Positions 38,506-51,900 of a stretch of 64,000 nt of DNA are shown here, one piece after another. The notes under the pieces were generated by a model, which was not told where the DNA came from, made no database searches, and saw nothing but the letters and a program-made list of their open reading frames with translations. Source of the stretch: Uranotaenia lowii (lineage: Eukaryota > Arthropoda > Insecta > Diptera > Culicidae); assembly GCF_029784155.1 (NCBI RefSeq), contig NW_026597078.1:1-64000 (forward strand), in the 5' to 3' direction. Each line of letters begins with the position of its first letter. Positions within the stretch are counted from its first letter, which is position 1. The translations under genes and the position numbers were made by a program.

Positions 38506-41500
38506 GATTCTAAGCTTAATTTGGGATCACAACTTTAAAATGCGATTTCTGGCCTTTATAAGCGTTTTTCGGCGATTCTAAGCTTAATTTGGGATCACAA
38601 CTTTAAAATGCGATTTCTGGCCTTTAGAAGCGTTTTTCGGCGATTTTGGGATCACAACTTTAAAATGCGATTTCTGGCCTTTAGAAGCGTTTTTCGGCCA
38701 TTCTGAGCTTAATTTGGGATCACAACTTTAAAATGCGATTTCTGGCCTTTAGAAGCGTTTTTCGGCGATTCTAAGCTTAATTTGGGATCACAACTTTAGA
38801 ATGCGATTTCTGGCCTTTAGAAGCGTTTTTCGGCCATTCTGAGCTTAATTTGGGATCACAACTTTAAAATGCGATTTCTGGCCTTTAGAAGCGTTTTTCG
38901 GCGATTCTGAGCTTAATTTGGGATCACAACTTTAAAATGCGATTTCTGGCCTTTAGAAGCGTTTTTCGGCCATTCTGAGCTTAATTTGGGATCACAACTT
39001 TAAAATGCGATTTCTGGCCTTTAGAAGCGTTTTTCGGCGATTCTGAGCTTAATTTGGGATCACAACTTTAAAATGCGATTTCTGGCCTTTAGAAGCGTTT
39101 TTCGGCCATTCTGAGCTTAATTTGGGATCACAACTTTAAAATGCTGAGCTTAATTTGGGATCACAACTTTAAAATGCGATTTCTGGCCTTTAGAAGCGTT
39201 TTTCGGCGATTCTGAGCTTAATTTGGGATCACAACTTTAAAATGCGATTTCTGGCCTTTAGAAGCGTTTTTCGGCGATTCTAAGCTTAATTTGGGATCAC
39301 AACTTTAGAATACGATTTCTGGCCTTTAGAAGCGTTTTTCGGCCATTCTGAGCTTAATTTGGGATCACAACTTTAAAATGCGATTTCTGGCCTTTAGAAG
39401 CGTTTTTCGGCGATTCTGAGCTTAATTTGGGATCACAACTTTAAAATGCGATTTCTGGCCTTTAGAAGCGTTTTTCGGCCATTCTGAGCTTAATTTGGGA
39501 TCACAACTTTAAAATGCTGAGCTTAATTTGGGATCACAACTTTAAAATGCGATTTCTGGCCTTTAGAAGCGTTTTTCGGCGATTCTGAGCTTAATTTGGG
39601 ATCACAACTTTAAAATGCGATTTCTGGCCTTTAGTAGCGTTTTTCGGCCATTCTAAGCTTAATTTGGGATCACAACTTTAGAATGCGATTTCTGGCCTTT
39701 AGAAGCGTTTTTCGGCCATTCTGAGCTTAATTTGGGATCACAACTTTAAAATGCGATTTCTGGCCTTTAGAAGCGTTTTTCGGCGATTCTAAGCTTAATT
39801 TGGGATCACAACTTTAAAATGCGATTTCTGGCCTTTAGAAGCGTTTTTCGGCCATTCAGAGCTTAATTTGGGATCACAACTTTAAAATGCGATTTCTGGC
39901 CTTTAGAAGCGTTTTTCGGCGATTCTGAGCTTAATTTGGGATCACAACTTTAAAATGCGATTTCTGGCCTTTAGAAGCGTTTTTCGGCGATTCTAAGCTT
40001 AATTTGGGATCACAACTTTAAAATGCGATTTCTGGCCTTTAGAAGCGTTTTTCGGCCATTCTGAGCTTAATTTGGGATCACAACTTTAAAATGCGATTTC
40101 TGGCCTTTAGAAGCGTTTTTCGGCGATTCTAAGCTTAATTTGGGATCACAACTTAAAATTGCGATTTCTGGCCTTTATAAGCGTTTTTCGGCCATTTTGA
40201 GCTTAATTTGGGATCACAACTTTAAAATGCAATTTCTGGCCTTTAGAAGCGTTTTTCGGCCATTTTGAGCCATATTTGGGATCACAACTTTAAAATGCGA
40301 TTTCTGGCCTTTAGAAGCGTTTTTCGGCCATTCTAAGCTTAATTTGGGATCACAACTTTAAAATGCGATTTCTGGCCTTTAGAAGCGTTTTTCGGCCATT
40401 CAGAGCTTAATTTGGGATCACAACTTTAAAATGCGATTTCTGGCCTTTAGAAGCGTTTTTCGGCGATTCTGAGCTTAATTTGGGATCACAACTTTAAAAT
40501 GCGATTTCTGGCCTTTAGAAGCGTTTTTCGGCGATTCTAAGCTTAATTTGGGATCACAACTTTAAAATGCGATTTCTGGCCTTTAGAAGCGTTTTTCGGC
40601 CATTCTAAGCTTAATTTGGGATCACAACTTTAAAATGCGATTTCTGGCCTTTAGAAGCGTTTTTCGGCCATTCTAAGCTTAATTTGGGATCACAACTTTA
40701 GAATGCGATTTCTGGCCTTTAGAAGCGTTTTTCGGCCATTCTAAGCTTAATTTGGGATCACAACTTTAGAATGCGATTTCTGGCCTTTAGAAGCGTTTTT
40801 CGGCGATTCTAAGCTTAATTTGGGATCACAACTTTAAAATGCGATTTCTGGCCTTTAGAAGCGTTTTTCGGCCATTCTAAGCTTAATTTGGGATCACAAC
40901 TTTAGAATGCGATTTCTGGCCTTTAGAAGCGTTTTTCGGCGATTCTAAGCTTAATTTGGGATCACAACTTTAAAATGCGATTTCTGGCCTTTAGAAGCGT
41001 TTTTCGGCGATTCTGAGCTTAATTTGGGATCACAACTTTAAAATGCGATTTCTGGCCTTTAGAAGCGTTTTTCGGCGATTCTAAGCTTAATTTGGGATCA
41101 CAACTTTAAATTGCGATTTCTGGCCTTTAGAAGCGTTTCTCGGCCATTCTGAGCTTAATTTGGGATCACAACTTTAAAATGCAATTTCTGGCCTTTAGAA
41201 GCGTTTTTCGGCCATTTTGAGCCATATTTGGGATCACAACTTTAAAATGCGATTTCTAGCCTTTAGAAGCGTTTTTTGGCGATTCTGAGCTTAATTTGGG
41301 ATCACAACTTTAAAATGCGATTTCTGGCCTTTAGAAGCGTTTTTCGGCCATTCAGAGCTTAATTTGGGATCACAACTTTAAAATGCGATTTCTGGCCTTT
41401 AGAAGCGTTTTTCGGCGATTCTGAGCTTAATTTGGGATCACAACTTTAAAATGCGATTTCTGGCCTTTAGAAGCGTTTTTCGGCGATTCTAAGCTTAATT

Positions 41501-41620
41501 TGGGATCACAACTTTAAAATGCGATTTCTGGCCTTTAGAAGCGTTTTTCGGTCATTCTAAGCTTAATTTGGGATCACAACTTTAAAATGCGATTTCTGGC
41601 CTTTAGAAGCGTTTTTCGGC
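38506..41620 (+). repeat. Block E, first copy (3,115 bp, only in D copy 2)
   Basis: This is a 47-unit segment (44 full units, two of 33 bp, one of 57 bp) duplicated in tandem inside D copy 2. Matching pairs are the 33-bp units at 39,145/42,260 and 39,518/42,633, catattt at 40,272/43,387 and 41,224/44,339, and position-28 T at 41,552/44,667. In D copy 1 the corresponding stretch (about 21,400-24,650) is present once. The junction is placed within 34 bp: 38,470 differs from 41,585 while 41,621 differs from 44,736. Confidence 0.86.
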
Positions 41621-44600
41621 GATTCTAAGCTTAATTTGGGATCACAACTTTAAAATGCGATTTCTGGCCTTTATAAGCGTTTTTCGGCGATTCTAAGCTT
41701 AATTTGGGATCACAACTTTAAAATGCGATTTCTGGCCTTTAGAAGCGTTTTTCGGCGATTTTGGGATCACAACTTTAAAATGCGATTTCTGGCCTTTAGA
41801 AGCGTTTTTCGGCCATTCTGAGCTTAATTTGGGATCACAACTTTAAAATGCGATTTCTGGCCTTTAGAAGCGTTTTTCGGCGATTCTAAGCTTAATTTGG
41901 GATCACAACTTTAGAATGCGATTTCTGGCCTTTAGAAGCGTTTTTCGGCCATTCTGAGCTTAATTTGGGATCACAACTTTAAAATGCGATTTCTGGCCTT
42001 TAGAAGCGTTTTTCGGCGATTCTGAGCTTAATTTGGGATCACAACTTTAAAATGCGATTTCTGGCCTTTAGAAGCGTTTTTCGGCCATTCTGAGCTTAAT
42101 TTGGGATCACAACTTTAAAATGCGATTTCTGGCCTTTAGAAGCGTTTTTCGGCGATTCTGAGCTTAATTTGGGATCACAACTTTAAAATGCGATTTCTGG
42201 CCTTTAGAAGCGTTTTTCGGCCATTCTGAGCTTAATTTGGGATCACAACTTTAAAATGCTGAGCTTAATTTGGGATCACAACTTTAAAATGCGATTTCTG
42301 GCCTTTAGAAGCGTTTTTCGGCGATTCTGAGCTTAATTTGGGATCACAACTTTAAAATGCGATTTCTGGCCTTTAGAAGCGTTTTTCGGCGATTCTAAGC
42401 TTAATTTGGGATCACAACTTTAGAATACGATTTCTGGCCTTTAGAAGCGTTTTTCGGCCATTCTGAGCTTAATTTGGGATCACAACTTTAAAATGCGATT
42501 TCTGGCCTTTAGAAGCGTTTTTCGGCGATTCTGAGCTTAATTTGGGATCACAACTTTAAAATGCGATTTCTGGCCTTTAGAAGCGTTTTTCGGCCATTCT
42601 GAGCTTAATTTGGGATCACAACTTTAAAATGCTGAGCTTAATTTGGGATCACAACTTTAAAATGCGATTTCTGGCCTTTAGAAGCGTTTTTCGGCGATTC
42701 TGAGCTTAATTTGGGATCACAACTTTAAAATGCGATTTCTGGCCTTTAGTAGCGTTTTTCGGCCATTCTAAGCTTAATTTGGGATCACAACTTTAGAATG
42801 CGATTTCTGGCCTTTAGAAGCGTTTTTCGGCCATTCTGAGCTTAATTTGGGATCACAACTTTAAAATGCGATTTCTGGCCTTTAGAAGCGTTTTTCGGCG
42901 ATTCTAAGCTTAATTTGGGATCACAACTTTAAAATGCGATTTCTGGCCTTTAGAAGCGTTTTTCGGCCATTCAGAGCTTAATTTGGGATCACAACTTTAA
43001 AATGCGATTTCTGGCCTTTAGAAGCGTTTTTCGGCGATTCTGAGCTTAATTTGGGATCACAACTTTAAAATGCGATTTCTGGCCTTTAGAAGCGTTTTTC
43101 GGCGATTCTAAGCTTAATTTGGGATCACAACTTTAAAATGCGATTTCTGGCCTTTAGAAGCGTTTTTCGGCCATTCTGAGCTTAATTTGGGATCACAACT
43201 TTAAAATGCGATTTCTGGCCTTTAGAAGCGTTTTTCGGCGATTCTAAGCTTAATTTGGGATCACAACTTAAAATTGCGATTTCTGGCCTTTATAAGCGTT
43301 TTTCGGCCATTTTGAGCTTAATTTGGGATCACAACTTTAAAATGCAATTTCTGGCCTTTAGAAGCGTTTTTCGGCCATTTTGAGCCATATTTGGGATCAC
43401 AACTTTAAAATGCGATTTCTGGCCTTTAGAAGCGTTTTTCGGCCATTCTAAGCTTAATTTGGGATCACAACTTTAAAATGCGATTTCTGGCCTTTAGAAG
43501 CGTTTTTCGGCCATTCAGAGCTTAATTTGGGATCACAACTTTAAAATGCGATTTCTGGCCTTTAGAAGCGTTTTTCGGCGATTCTGAGCTTAATTTGGGA
43601 TCACAACTTTAAAATGCGATTTCTGGCCTTTAGAAGCGTTTTTCGGCGATTCTAAGCTTAATTTGGGATCACAACTTTAAAATGCGATTTCTGGCCTTTA
43701 GAAGCGTTTTTCGGCCATTCTAAGCTTAATTTGGGATCACAACTTTAAAATGCGATTTCTGGCCTTTAGAAGCGTTTTTCGGCCATTCTAAGCTTAATTT
43801 GGGATCACAACTTTAGAATGCGATTTCTGGCCTTTAGAAGCGTTTTTCGGCCATTCTAAGCTTAATTTGGGATCACAACTTTAGAATGCGATTTCTGGCC
43901 TTTAGAAGCGTTTTTCGGCGATTCTAAGCTTAATTTGGGATCACAACTTTAAAATGCGATTTCTGGCCTTTAGAAGCGTTTTTCGGCCATTCTAAGCTTA
44001 ATTTGGGATCACAACTTTAGAATGCGATTTCTGGCCTTTAGAAGCGTTTTTCGGCGATTCTAAGCTTAATTTGGGATCACAACTTTAAAATGCGATTTCT
44101 GGCCTTTAGAAGCGTTTTTCGGCCATTCTGAGCTTAATTTGGGATCACAACTTTAAAATGCGATTTCTGGCCTTTAGAAGCGTTTTTCGGCGATTCTAAG
44201 CTTAATTTGGGATCACAACTTTAAATTGCGATTTCTGGCCTTTAGAAGCGTTTCTCGGCCATTCTGAGCTTAATTTGGGATCACAACTTTAAAATGCAAT
44301 TTCTGGCCTTTAGAAGCGTTTTTCGGCCATTTTGAGCCATATTTGGGATCACAACTTTAAAATGCGATTTCTAGCCTTTAGAAGCGTTTTTTGGCGATTC
44401 TGAGCTTAATTTGGGATCACAACTTTAAAATGCGATTTCTGGCCTTTAGAAGCGTTTTTCGGCCATTCAGAGCTTAATTTGGGATCACAACTTTAAAATG
44501 CGATTTCTGGCCTTTAGAAGCGTTTTTCGGCGATTCTGAGCTTAATTTGGGATCACAACTTTAAAATGCGATTTCTGGCCTTTAGAAGCGTTTTTCGGCG

Positions 44601-44735
44601 ATTCTAAGCTTAATTTGGGATCACAACTTTAAAATGCGATTTCTGGCCTTTAGAAGCGTTTTTCGGTCATTCTAAGCTTAATTTGGGATCACAACTTTAA
44701 AATGCGATTTCTGGCCTTTAGAAGCGTTTTTCGGC
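41621..44735 (+). repeat. Block E, second copy
   Basis: This is the partner of the preceding 3,115-bp copy. Both copies share the 754-bp spacing from the second 33-bp unit to catattt, whereas D copy 1 has 890 bp there. The two-unit difference therefore arose before E duplicated. To its right the order continues as in D copy 1 (67-bp unit at 44,930, position-58 G at 44,968). Confidence 0.85.
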
Positions 44736-44926
44736 CATTCTAAGCTTAATTTGGGATCACAACTTTAGAATGCGATTTCTGGCCTTTAGAAGCGTTTTTC
44801 GGCCATTCTAAGCTTAATTTGGGATCACAACTTTAGAATGCGATTTCTGGCCTTTAGAAGCGTTTTTCGGCGATTCTAAGCTTAATTTGGGATCACAACT
44901 TTAAAATGCGATTTCTGGCCTTTAGA

Positions 44927-44937
44927 AGGGTTTTTGG
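44927..44937 (+). repeat. Second copy of the 67-bp unit
   Basis: Same substitution and 1-bp deletion as at 24,845, offset 20,085, followed by the same ctgtaaaa variant at 44,968. Confidence 0.88.
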
Positions 44938-45933
44938 CGATTCTGAGCTTAATTTGGGATCACAACTGTAAAATGCGATTTCTGGCCTTTAGAAGCGTTT
45001 TTCGGCGATTCTAAGCTTAATTTGGGATCACAACTTTAAAATGCGATTTCTGGCCTTTAGAAGCGTTTTTCGGCGATTCTAAGCTTAATTTGGGATCACA
45101 ACTTTAGAATGCGATTTCTGGCCTTTAGAAGCGTTTTTCGGGCATTCTGAGCTTAATTTGGGATCACAACTTTAAAATGCGATTTCTGGCCTTTAGAAGC
45201 GTTTTTCGGCGATTCTAAGCTTAATTTGGGATCACAACTTTAGAATACGATTTCTGGCCTTTAGAAGCGTTTTTCGGCCATTCTGAGCTTAATTTGGGAT
45301 CACAACTTTAAAATGCGATTTCTGGCCTTTAGAAGCGTTTTTCGGCCATTCTGAGCTTAATTTGGGATCACAACTTTAAAATGCGATTTCTGGCCTTTAG
45401 AAGCGTTTTTCGGCGATTCTGAGCTTAATTTGGGATCACAACTTTAAAATGCGATTTCTGGCCTTTAGAAGCGTTTTTCGGCGATTCTGAGCTAAATTTG
45501 GGATCACAACTTTAAAATGCGATTTCTGGCCTTTAGAAGTGTTTTTCGGCGATTCTAAGCTTAATTTGGGATCATAACTTTAGAATGCGATTTCTGGCCT
45601 TTAGAAGCGTTTTTCGGCGATTCTAAGCTTAATTTGGGATCACAACTTTAAAATGCGATTTCTGGCCTTTATAAGCGTTTTTCGGCGATTCTAAGCTTAA
45701 TTTGGGATCACAACTTTAAAATGCGATTTCTGGCCTTTAGAAGCGTTTTTCGGCGATTTTGGGATCACAACTTTAAAATGCGATTTCTGGCCTTTAGAAG
45801 CGTTTTTCGGCGATTCTAAGCTTAATTTGGGATCACAACTTTAAAATGCGATTTCTGGCCTTTATAAGCGTTTTTCGGCGATTCTAAGCTTAATTTGGGA
45901 TCACAACTTTAAAATGCGATTTCTGGCCTTTAG

Positions 45934-48900
45934 GAGCGTTTTTCGGCGATTTTGGGATCACAACTTTAAAATGCGATTTCTGGCCTTTAGAAGCGTTTTT
46001 CGGCGATTCTAAGCTTAATTTGGGATCACAACTTTAGAATGCGATTTCTGGCCTTTAGAAGCGTTTTTCGGCGATTCTGAGCTTAATTTGGGATCACAAC
46101 TTTAAAATGCGATTTCTGGCCTTTAGAAGCGTTTTTCGGCGATTCTAAGCTTAATTTGGGATCACAACTTTAGAATGCGATTTCTGGCCTTTAGAAGCGT
46201 TTTTCGGCCATTCTAAGCTGAATTTGGGATCACAACTTTAGAATGCGATTTCTGGCCTTTAGAAGCGTTTTTCGGCCATTCTGAGCTTAATTTGGGATCA
46301 CAACTTTAGAATGCGATTTCTGGCCTTTAGAAGCGTTTTTCGGCGATTCTAAGCTTAATTTGGGATCACAACTTTAGAATGCGATTTCTGGCCTTTAGAA
46401 GCGTTTTTCGGGCATTCTGAGCTTAATTTGGGATCACAACTTTAAAATGCGATTTCTGGCCTTTAGAAGCGTTTTTCGGCGATTCTAAGCTTAATTTGGG
46501 ATCACAACTTTAGAATACGATTTCTGGCCTTTAGAAGCGTTTTTCGGCCATTCTGAGCTTAATTTGGGATCACAACTTTAAAATGCGATTTCTGGCCTTT
46601 AGAAGCGTTTTTCGGCGATTCTGAGCTTAATTTGGGATCACAACTTTAAAATGCGATTTCTGGCCTTTAGAAGCGTTTTTCGGCCATTCTGAGCTTAATT
46701 TGGGATCACAACTTTAAAATGCGATTTCTGGCCTTTAGAAGCGTTTTTCGGCGATTCTGAGCTTAATTTGGGATCACAACTTTAAAATGCGATTTCTGGC
46801 CTTTAGAAGCGTTTTTCGGCGATTCTGAGCTTAATTTGGGATCACAACTTTAAAATGCGATTTCTGGCCTTTAGAAGCGTTTTTCGGCGATTCTAAGCTT
46901 AATTTGGGATCATAACTTTAAAATGCGATTTCTGGCCTTTATAAGCGTTTTTCGGCGATTCTAAGCTTAATTTGGGATCACAACTTTAAAATGCGATTTC
47001 TGGCCTTTAGAAGCGTTTTTCGGCGATTTTGGGATCACAACTTTAAAATGCGATTTCTGGCCTTTAGAAGCGTTTTTCGGCGATTCTAAGCTTAATTTGG
47101 GATCACAACTTTAGAATGCGATTTCTGGCCTTTAGAAGCGTTTTTCGGCCATTCTGAGCTTAATTTGGGATCACAACTTTAAAATGCGATTTCTGGCCTT
47201 TAGAAGCGTTTTTCGGCGATTCTGAGCTTAATTTGGGATCACAACTTTAAAATGCGATTTCTGGCCTTTAGAAGCGTTTTTCGGCGATTCTGAGCTTAAT
47301 TTGGGATCACAACTTTAAAATGCGATTTCTGGCCTTTAGAAGCGTTTTTCGGCGATTCTGAGCTTAATTTGGGATCACAACTTTAAAATGCGATTTCTGG
47401 CCTTTAGAAGCGTTTTTCGGCGATTCTGAGCTTAATTTGGGATCACAACTTTAAAATGCGATTTCTGGCCTTTAGAAGCGTTTTTCGGCGATTCTAAGCT
47501 TAATTTGGGATCACAACTTTAGAATGCGATTTCTGGCCTTTAGAAGCGTTTTTCGGCCATTCTAAGCTGAATTTGGGATCACAACTTTAGAATGCGATTT
47601 CTGGCCTTTAGAAGCGTTTTTCGGCCATTCTGAGCTTAATTTGGGATCACAACTTTAGAATGCGATTTCTGGCCTTTAGAAGCGTTTTTCGGCGATTCTA
47701 AGCTTAATTTGGGATCACAACTTTAGAATGCGATTTCTGGCCTTTAGAAGCGTTTTTCGGGCATTCTGAGCTTAATTTGGGATCACAACTTTAAAATGCG
47801 ATTTCTGGCCTTTAGAAGCGTTTTTCGGCGATTCTAAGCTTAATTTGGGATCACAACTTTAGAATACGATTTCTGGCCTTTAGAAGCGTTTTTCGGCCAT
47901 TCTGAGCTTAATTTGGGATCACAACTTTAAAATGCGATTTCTGGCCTTTAGAAGCGTTTTTCGGCGATTCTGAGCTTAATTTGGGATCACAACTTTAAAA
48001 TGCGATTTCTGGCCTTTAGAAGCGTTTTTCGGCCATTCTGAGCTTAATTTGGGATCACAACTTTAAAATGCGATTTCTGGCCTTTAGAAGCGTTTTTCGG
48101 CGATTCTGAGCTTAATTTGGGATCACAACTTTAAAATGCGATTTCTGGCCTTTAGAAGCGTTTTTCGGCGATTCTGAGCTTAATTTGGGATCACAACTTT
48201 AAAATGCGATTTCTGGCCTTTAGAAGCGTTTTTCGGCGATTCTAAGCTTAATTTGGGATCACAACTTTAGAATGCGATTTCTGGCCTTTAGAAGCGTTTT
48301 TCGGCGATTCTAAGCTTAATTTGGGATCACAACTTTAAAATGCGATTTCTGGCCTTTATAAGCGTTTTTCGGCGATTCTAAGCTTAATTTGGGATCACAA
48401 CTTTAAAATGCGATTTCTGGCCTTTAGAAGCGTTTTTCGGCGATTTTGGGATCACAACTTTAAAATGCGATTTCTGGCCTTTAGAAGCGTTTTTCGGCGA
48501 TTCTAAGGTTAATTTGGGATCACAACTTTAAAATGCGATTTCTGGCCTTTATAAGCGTTTTTCGGCGATTCTAAGCTTAATTTGGGATCACAACTTTAAA
48601 ATACGATTTCTGGCCTTTAGGAGCGTTTTTCGGCGATTTTGGGATCACAACTTTAAAATGCGATTTCTGGCCTTTAGAAGCGTTTTTCGGCGATTCTAAG
48701 CTTAATTTGGGATCACAACTTTAGAATACGATTTCTGGCCTTTAGAAGCGTTTTTCGGCCATTCTGAGCTTAATTTGGGATCACAACTTTAAAATGCGAT
48801 TTCTGGCCTTTAGAAGCGTTTTTCGGCGATTCTGAGCTTAATTTGGGATCACAACTTTAAAATGCGATTTCTGGCCTTTAGAAGCGTTTTTCGGCCATTC

Positions 48901-51900
48901 TGAGCTTAATTTGGGATCACAACTTTAAAATGCGATTTCTGGCCTTTAGAAGCGTTTTTCGGCGATTCTGAGCTTAATTTGGGATCACAACTTTAAAATG
49001 CGATTTCTGGCCTTTAGAAGCGTTTTTCGGCGATTCTGAGCTTAATTTGGGATCACAACTTTAAAATGCGATTGCTGGCCTTTAGAAGCGTTTTTCGGCG
49101 ATTCTGAGCTTAATTTGGGATCACAACTTTAAAATGCGATTTCTGGCCTTTAGAAGCGTTTTTCGGCGATTCTGAGCTTAATTTGGGATCACAACTTTAA
49201 AATGCGATTTCTGGCCTTTAGAAGCGTTTTTCGGCGATTCTGAGCTTAATTTGGGATCACAACTTTAAAATGCGATTTCTGGCCTTTAGAAGCGTTTTTC
49301 GGCGATTCTGAGCTTAATTTGGGATCACAACTTTAAAATGCGATTTCTGGCCTTTAGAAGCCTTTTTCGGCCATTCTGAGCTTAATTTGGGATCACAACT
49401 TTAAAATGCGATTTCTGGCCTTTAGAAGCGTTTTTCGGCGATTCTGAGCTTAATTTGGGATCACAACTTTAAAATGCGATTTCTGGCCTTTAGAAGCGTT
49501 TTTCGGCGATTCTGAGCTTAATTTGGGATCACAACTTTAAAATGCGATTGCTGGCCTTTAGAAGCGTTTTTCGGCGATTCTGAGCTTAATTTGGGATCAC
49601 AACTTTAAAATGCGATTTCTGGCCTTTAGAAGCGTTTTTCGGCGATTCTGAGCTTAATTTGGGATCACAACTTTAAAATGCGATTTCTGGCCTTTAGAAG
49701 CGTTTTTCGGCGATTCTGAGCTTAATTTGGGATCACAACTTTAAAATGCGATTTCTGGCCTTTAGAAGCGTTTTTCGGCGATTCTGAGCTTAATTTGGGA
49801 TCACAACTTTAAAATGCGATTTCTGGCCTTTAGAAGCGTTTTTCGGCCATTCTGAGCTTAATTTGGGATCACAACTTTAAAATGCGATTTCTGGCCTTTA
49901 GAAGCGTTTTTCGGCGATTCTAAGCTTAATTTGGGATCACAACTTTAGAATACGATTTCTGGCCTTTAGAAGCGTTTTTCGGCCATTCTGAGCTTAATTT
50001 GGGATCACAACTTTAGAATGCGATTTCTGGCCTTTAGAAGCGTTTTTCGGCGATTCTAAGCTTAATTTGGGATCACAACTTTAGAATGCGATTTCTGGCC
50101 TTTAGAAGCGTTTTTCGGGCATTCTGAGCTTAATTTGGGATCACAACTTTAAAATGCGATTTCTGGCCTTTAGAAGCGTTTTTCGGCGATTCTGAGCTTA
50201 ATTTGGGATCACAACTTTAGAATGCGATTTCTGGCCTTTAGAAGCGTTTTTCGGCGATTCTAAGCTTAATTTGGGATCACAACTTTAGAATGCGATTTCT
50301 GGCCTTTAGAAGCGTTTTTCGGGCATTCTGAGCTTAATTTGGGATCACAACTTTAAAATGCGATTTCTGGCCTTTAGAAGCGTTTTTCGGCGATTCTAAG
50401 CTTAATTTGGGATCACAACTTTAGAATACGATTTCTGGCCTTTAGAAGCGTTTTTCGGCCATTCTGAGCTTAATTTGGGATCACAACTTTAAAATGCGAT
50501 TTCTGGCCTTTAGAAGCGTTTTTCGGCGATTCTGAGCTTAATTTGGGATCACAACTTTAAAATGCGATTTCTGGCCTTTAGAAGCGTTTTTCGGCCATTC
50601 TGAGCTTAATTTGGGATCACAACTTTAAAATGCGATTTCTGGCCTTTAGAAGCGTTTTTCGGCGATTCTGAGCTTAATTTGGGATCACAACTTTAAAATG
50701 CGATTTCTGGCCTTTAGAAGCGTTTTTCGGCGATTCTGAGCTTAATTTGGGATCACAACTTTAAAATGCGATTTCTGGCCTTTAGAAGCGTTTTTCGGCG
50801 ATTCTAAGCTTAATTTGGGATCACAACTTTAGAATGCGATTTCTGGCCTTTAGAAGCGTTTTTCGGCGATTCTAAGCTTAATTTGGGATCACAACTTTAA
50901 AATGCGATTTCTGGCCTTTAGAAGCGTTTTTCGGCGATTCTGAGCTTAATTTGGGATCACAACTTTAAAATGCGATTTCTGGCCTTTAGAAGCGTTTTTC
51001 GGCCATTCTGAGCTTAATTTGGGATCACAACTTTAAAATGCGATTTCTGGCCTTTAGAAGCGTTTTTCGGCGATTCTGAGCTTAATTTGGGATCACAACT
51101 TTAAAATGCGATTTCTGGCCTTTAGAAGCGTTTTTCGGCGATTCTGAGCTTAATTTGGGATCACAACTTTAGAATGCGATTTCTGGCCTTTAGAAGCGTT
51201 TTTCGGCGATTCTAAGCTTAATTTGGGATCACAACTTTAGAATGCGATTTCTGGCCTTTAGAAGCGTTTTTCGGGCATTCTGAGCTTAATTTGGGATCAC
51301 AACTTTAAAATGCGATTTCTGGCCTTTAGAAGCGTTTTTCGGCGATTCTAAGCTTAATTTGGGATCACAACTTTAGAATACGATTTCTGGCCTTTAGAAG
51401 CGTTTTTCGGCCATTCTGAGCTTAATTTGGGATCACAACTTTAAAATGCGATTTCTGGCCTTTAGAAGCGTTTTTCGGCGATTCTGAGCTTAATTTGGGA
51501 TCACAACTTTAAAATGCGATTTCTGGCCTTTAGAAGCGTTTTTCGGCCATTCTGAGCTTAATTTGGGATCACAACTTTAAAATGCGATTTCTGGCCTTTA
51601 GAAGCGTTTTTCGGCGATTCTGAGCTTAATTTGGGATCACAACTTTAAAATGCGATTTCTGGCCTTTAGAAGCGTTTTTCGGCGATTCTGAGCTTAATTT
51701 GGGATCACAACTTTAAAATGCGATTTCTGGCCTTTAGAAGCGTTTTTCGGCGATTCTAAGCTTAATTTGGGATCACAACTTTAGAATGCGATTTCTGGCC
51801 TTTAGAAGCGTTTTTCGGCGATTCTAAGCTTAATTTGGGATCACAACTTTAAAATGCGATTTCTGGCCTTTAGAAGCGTTTTTCGGCGATTTTGGGATCA

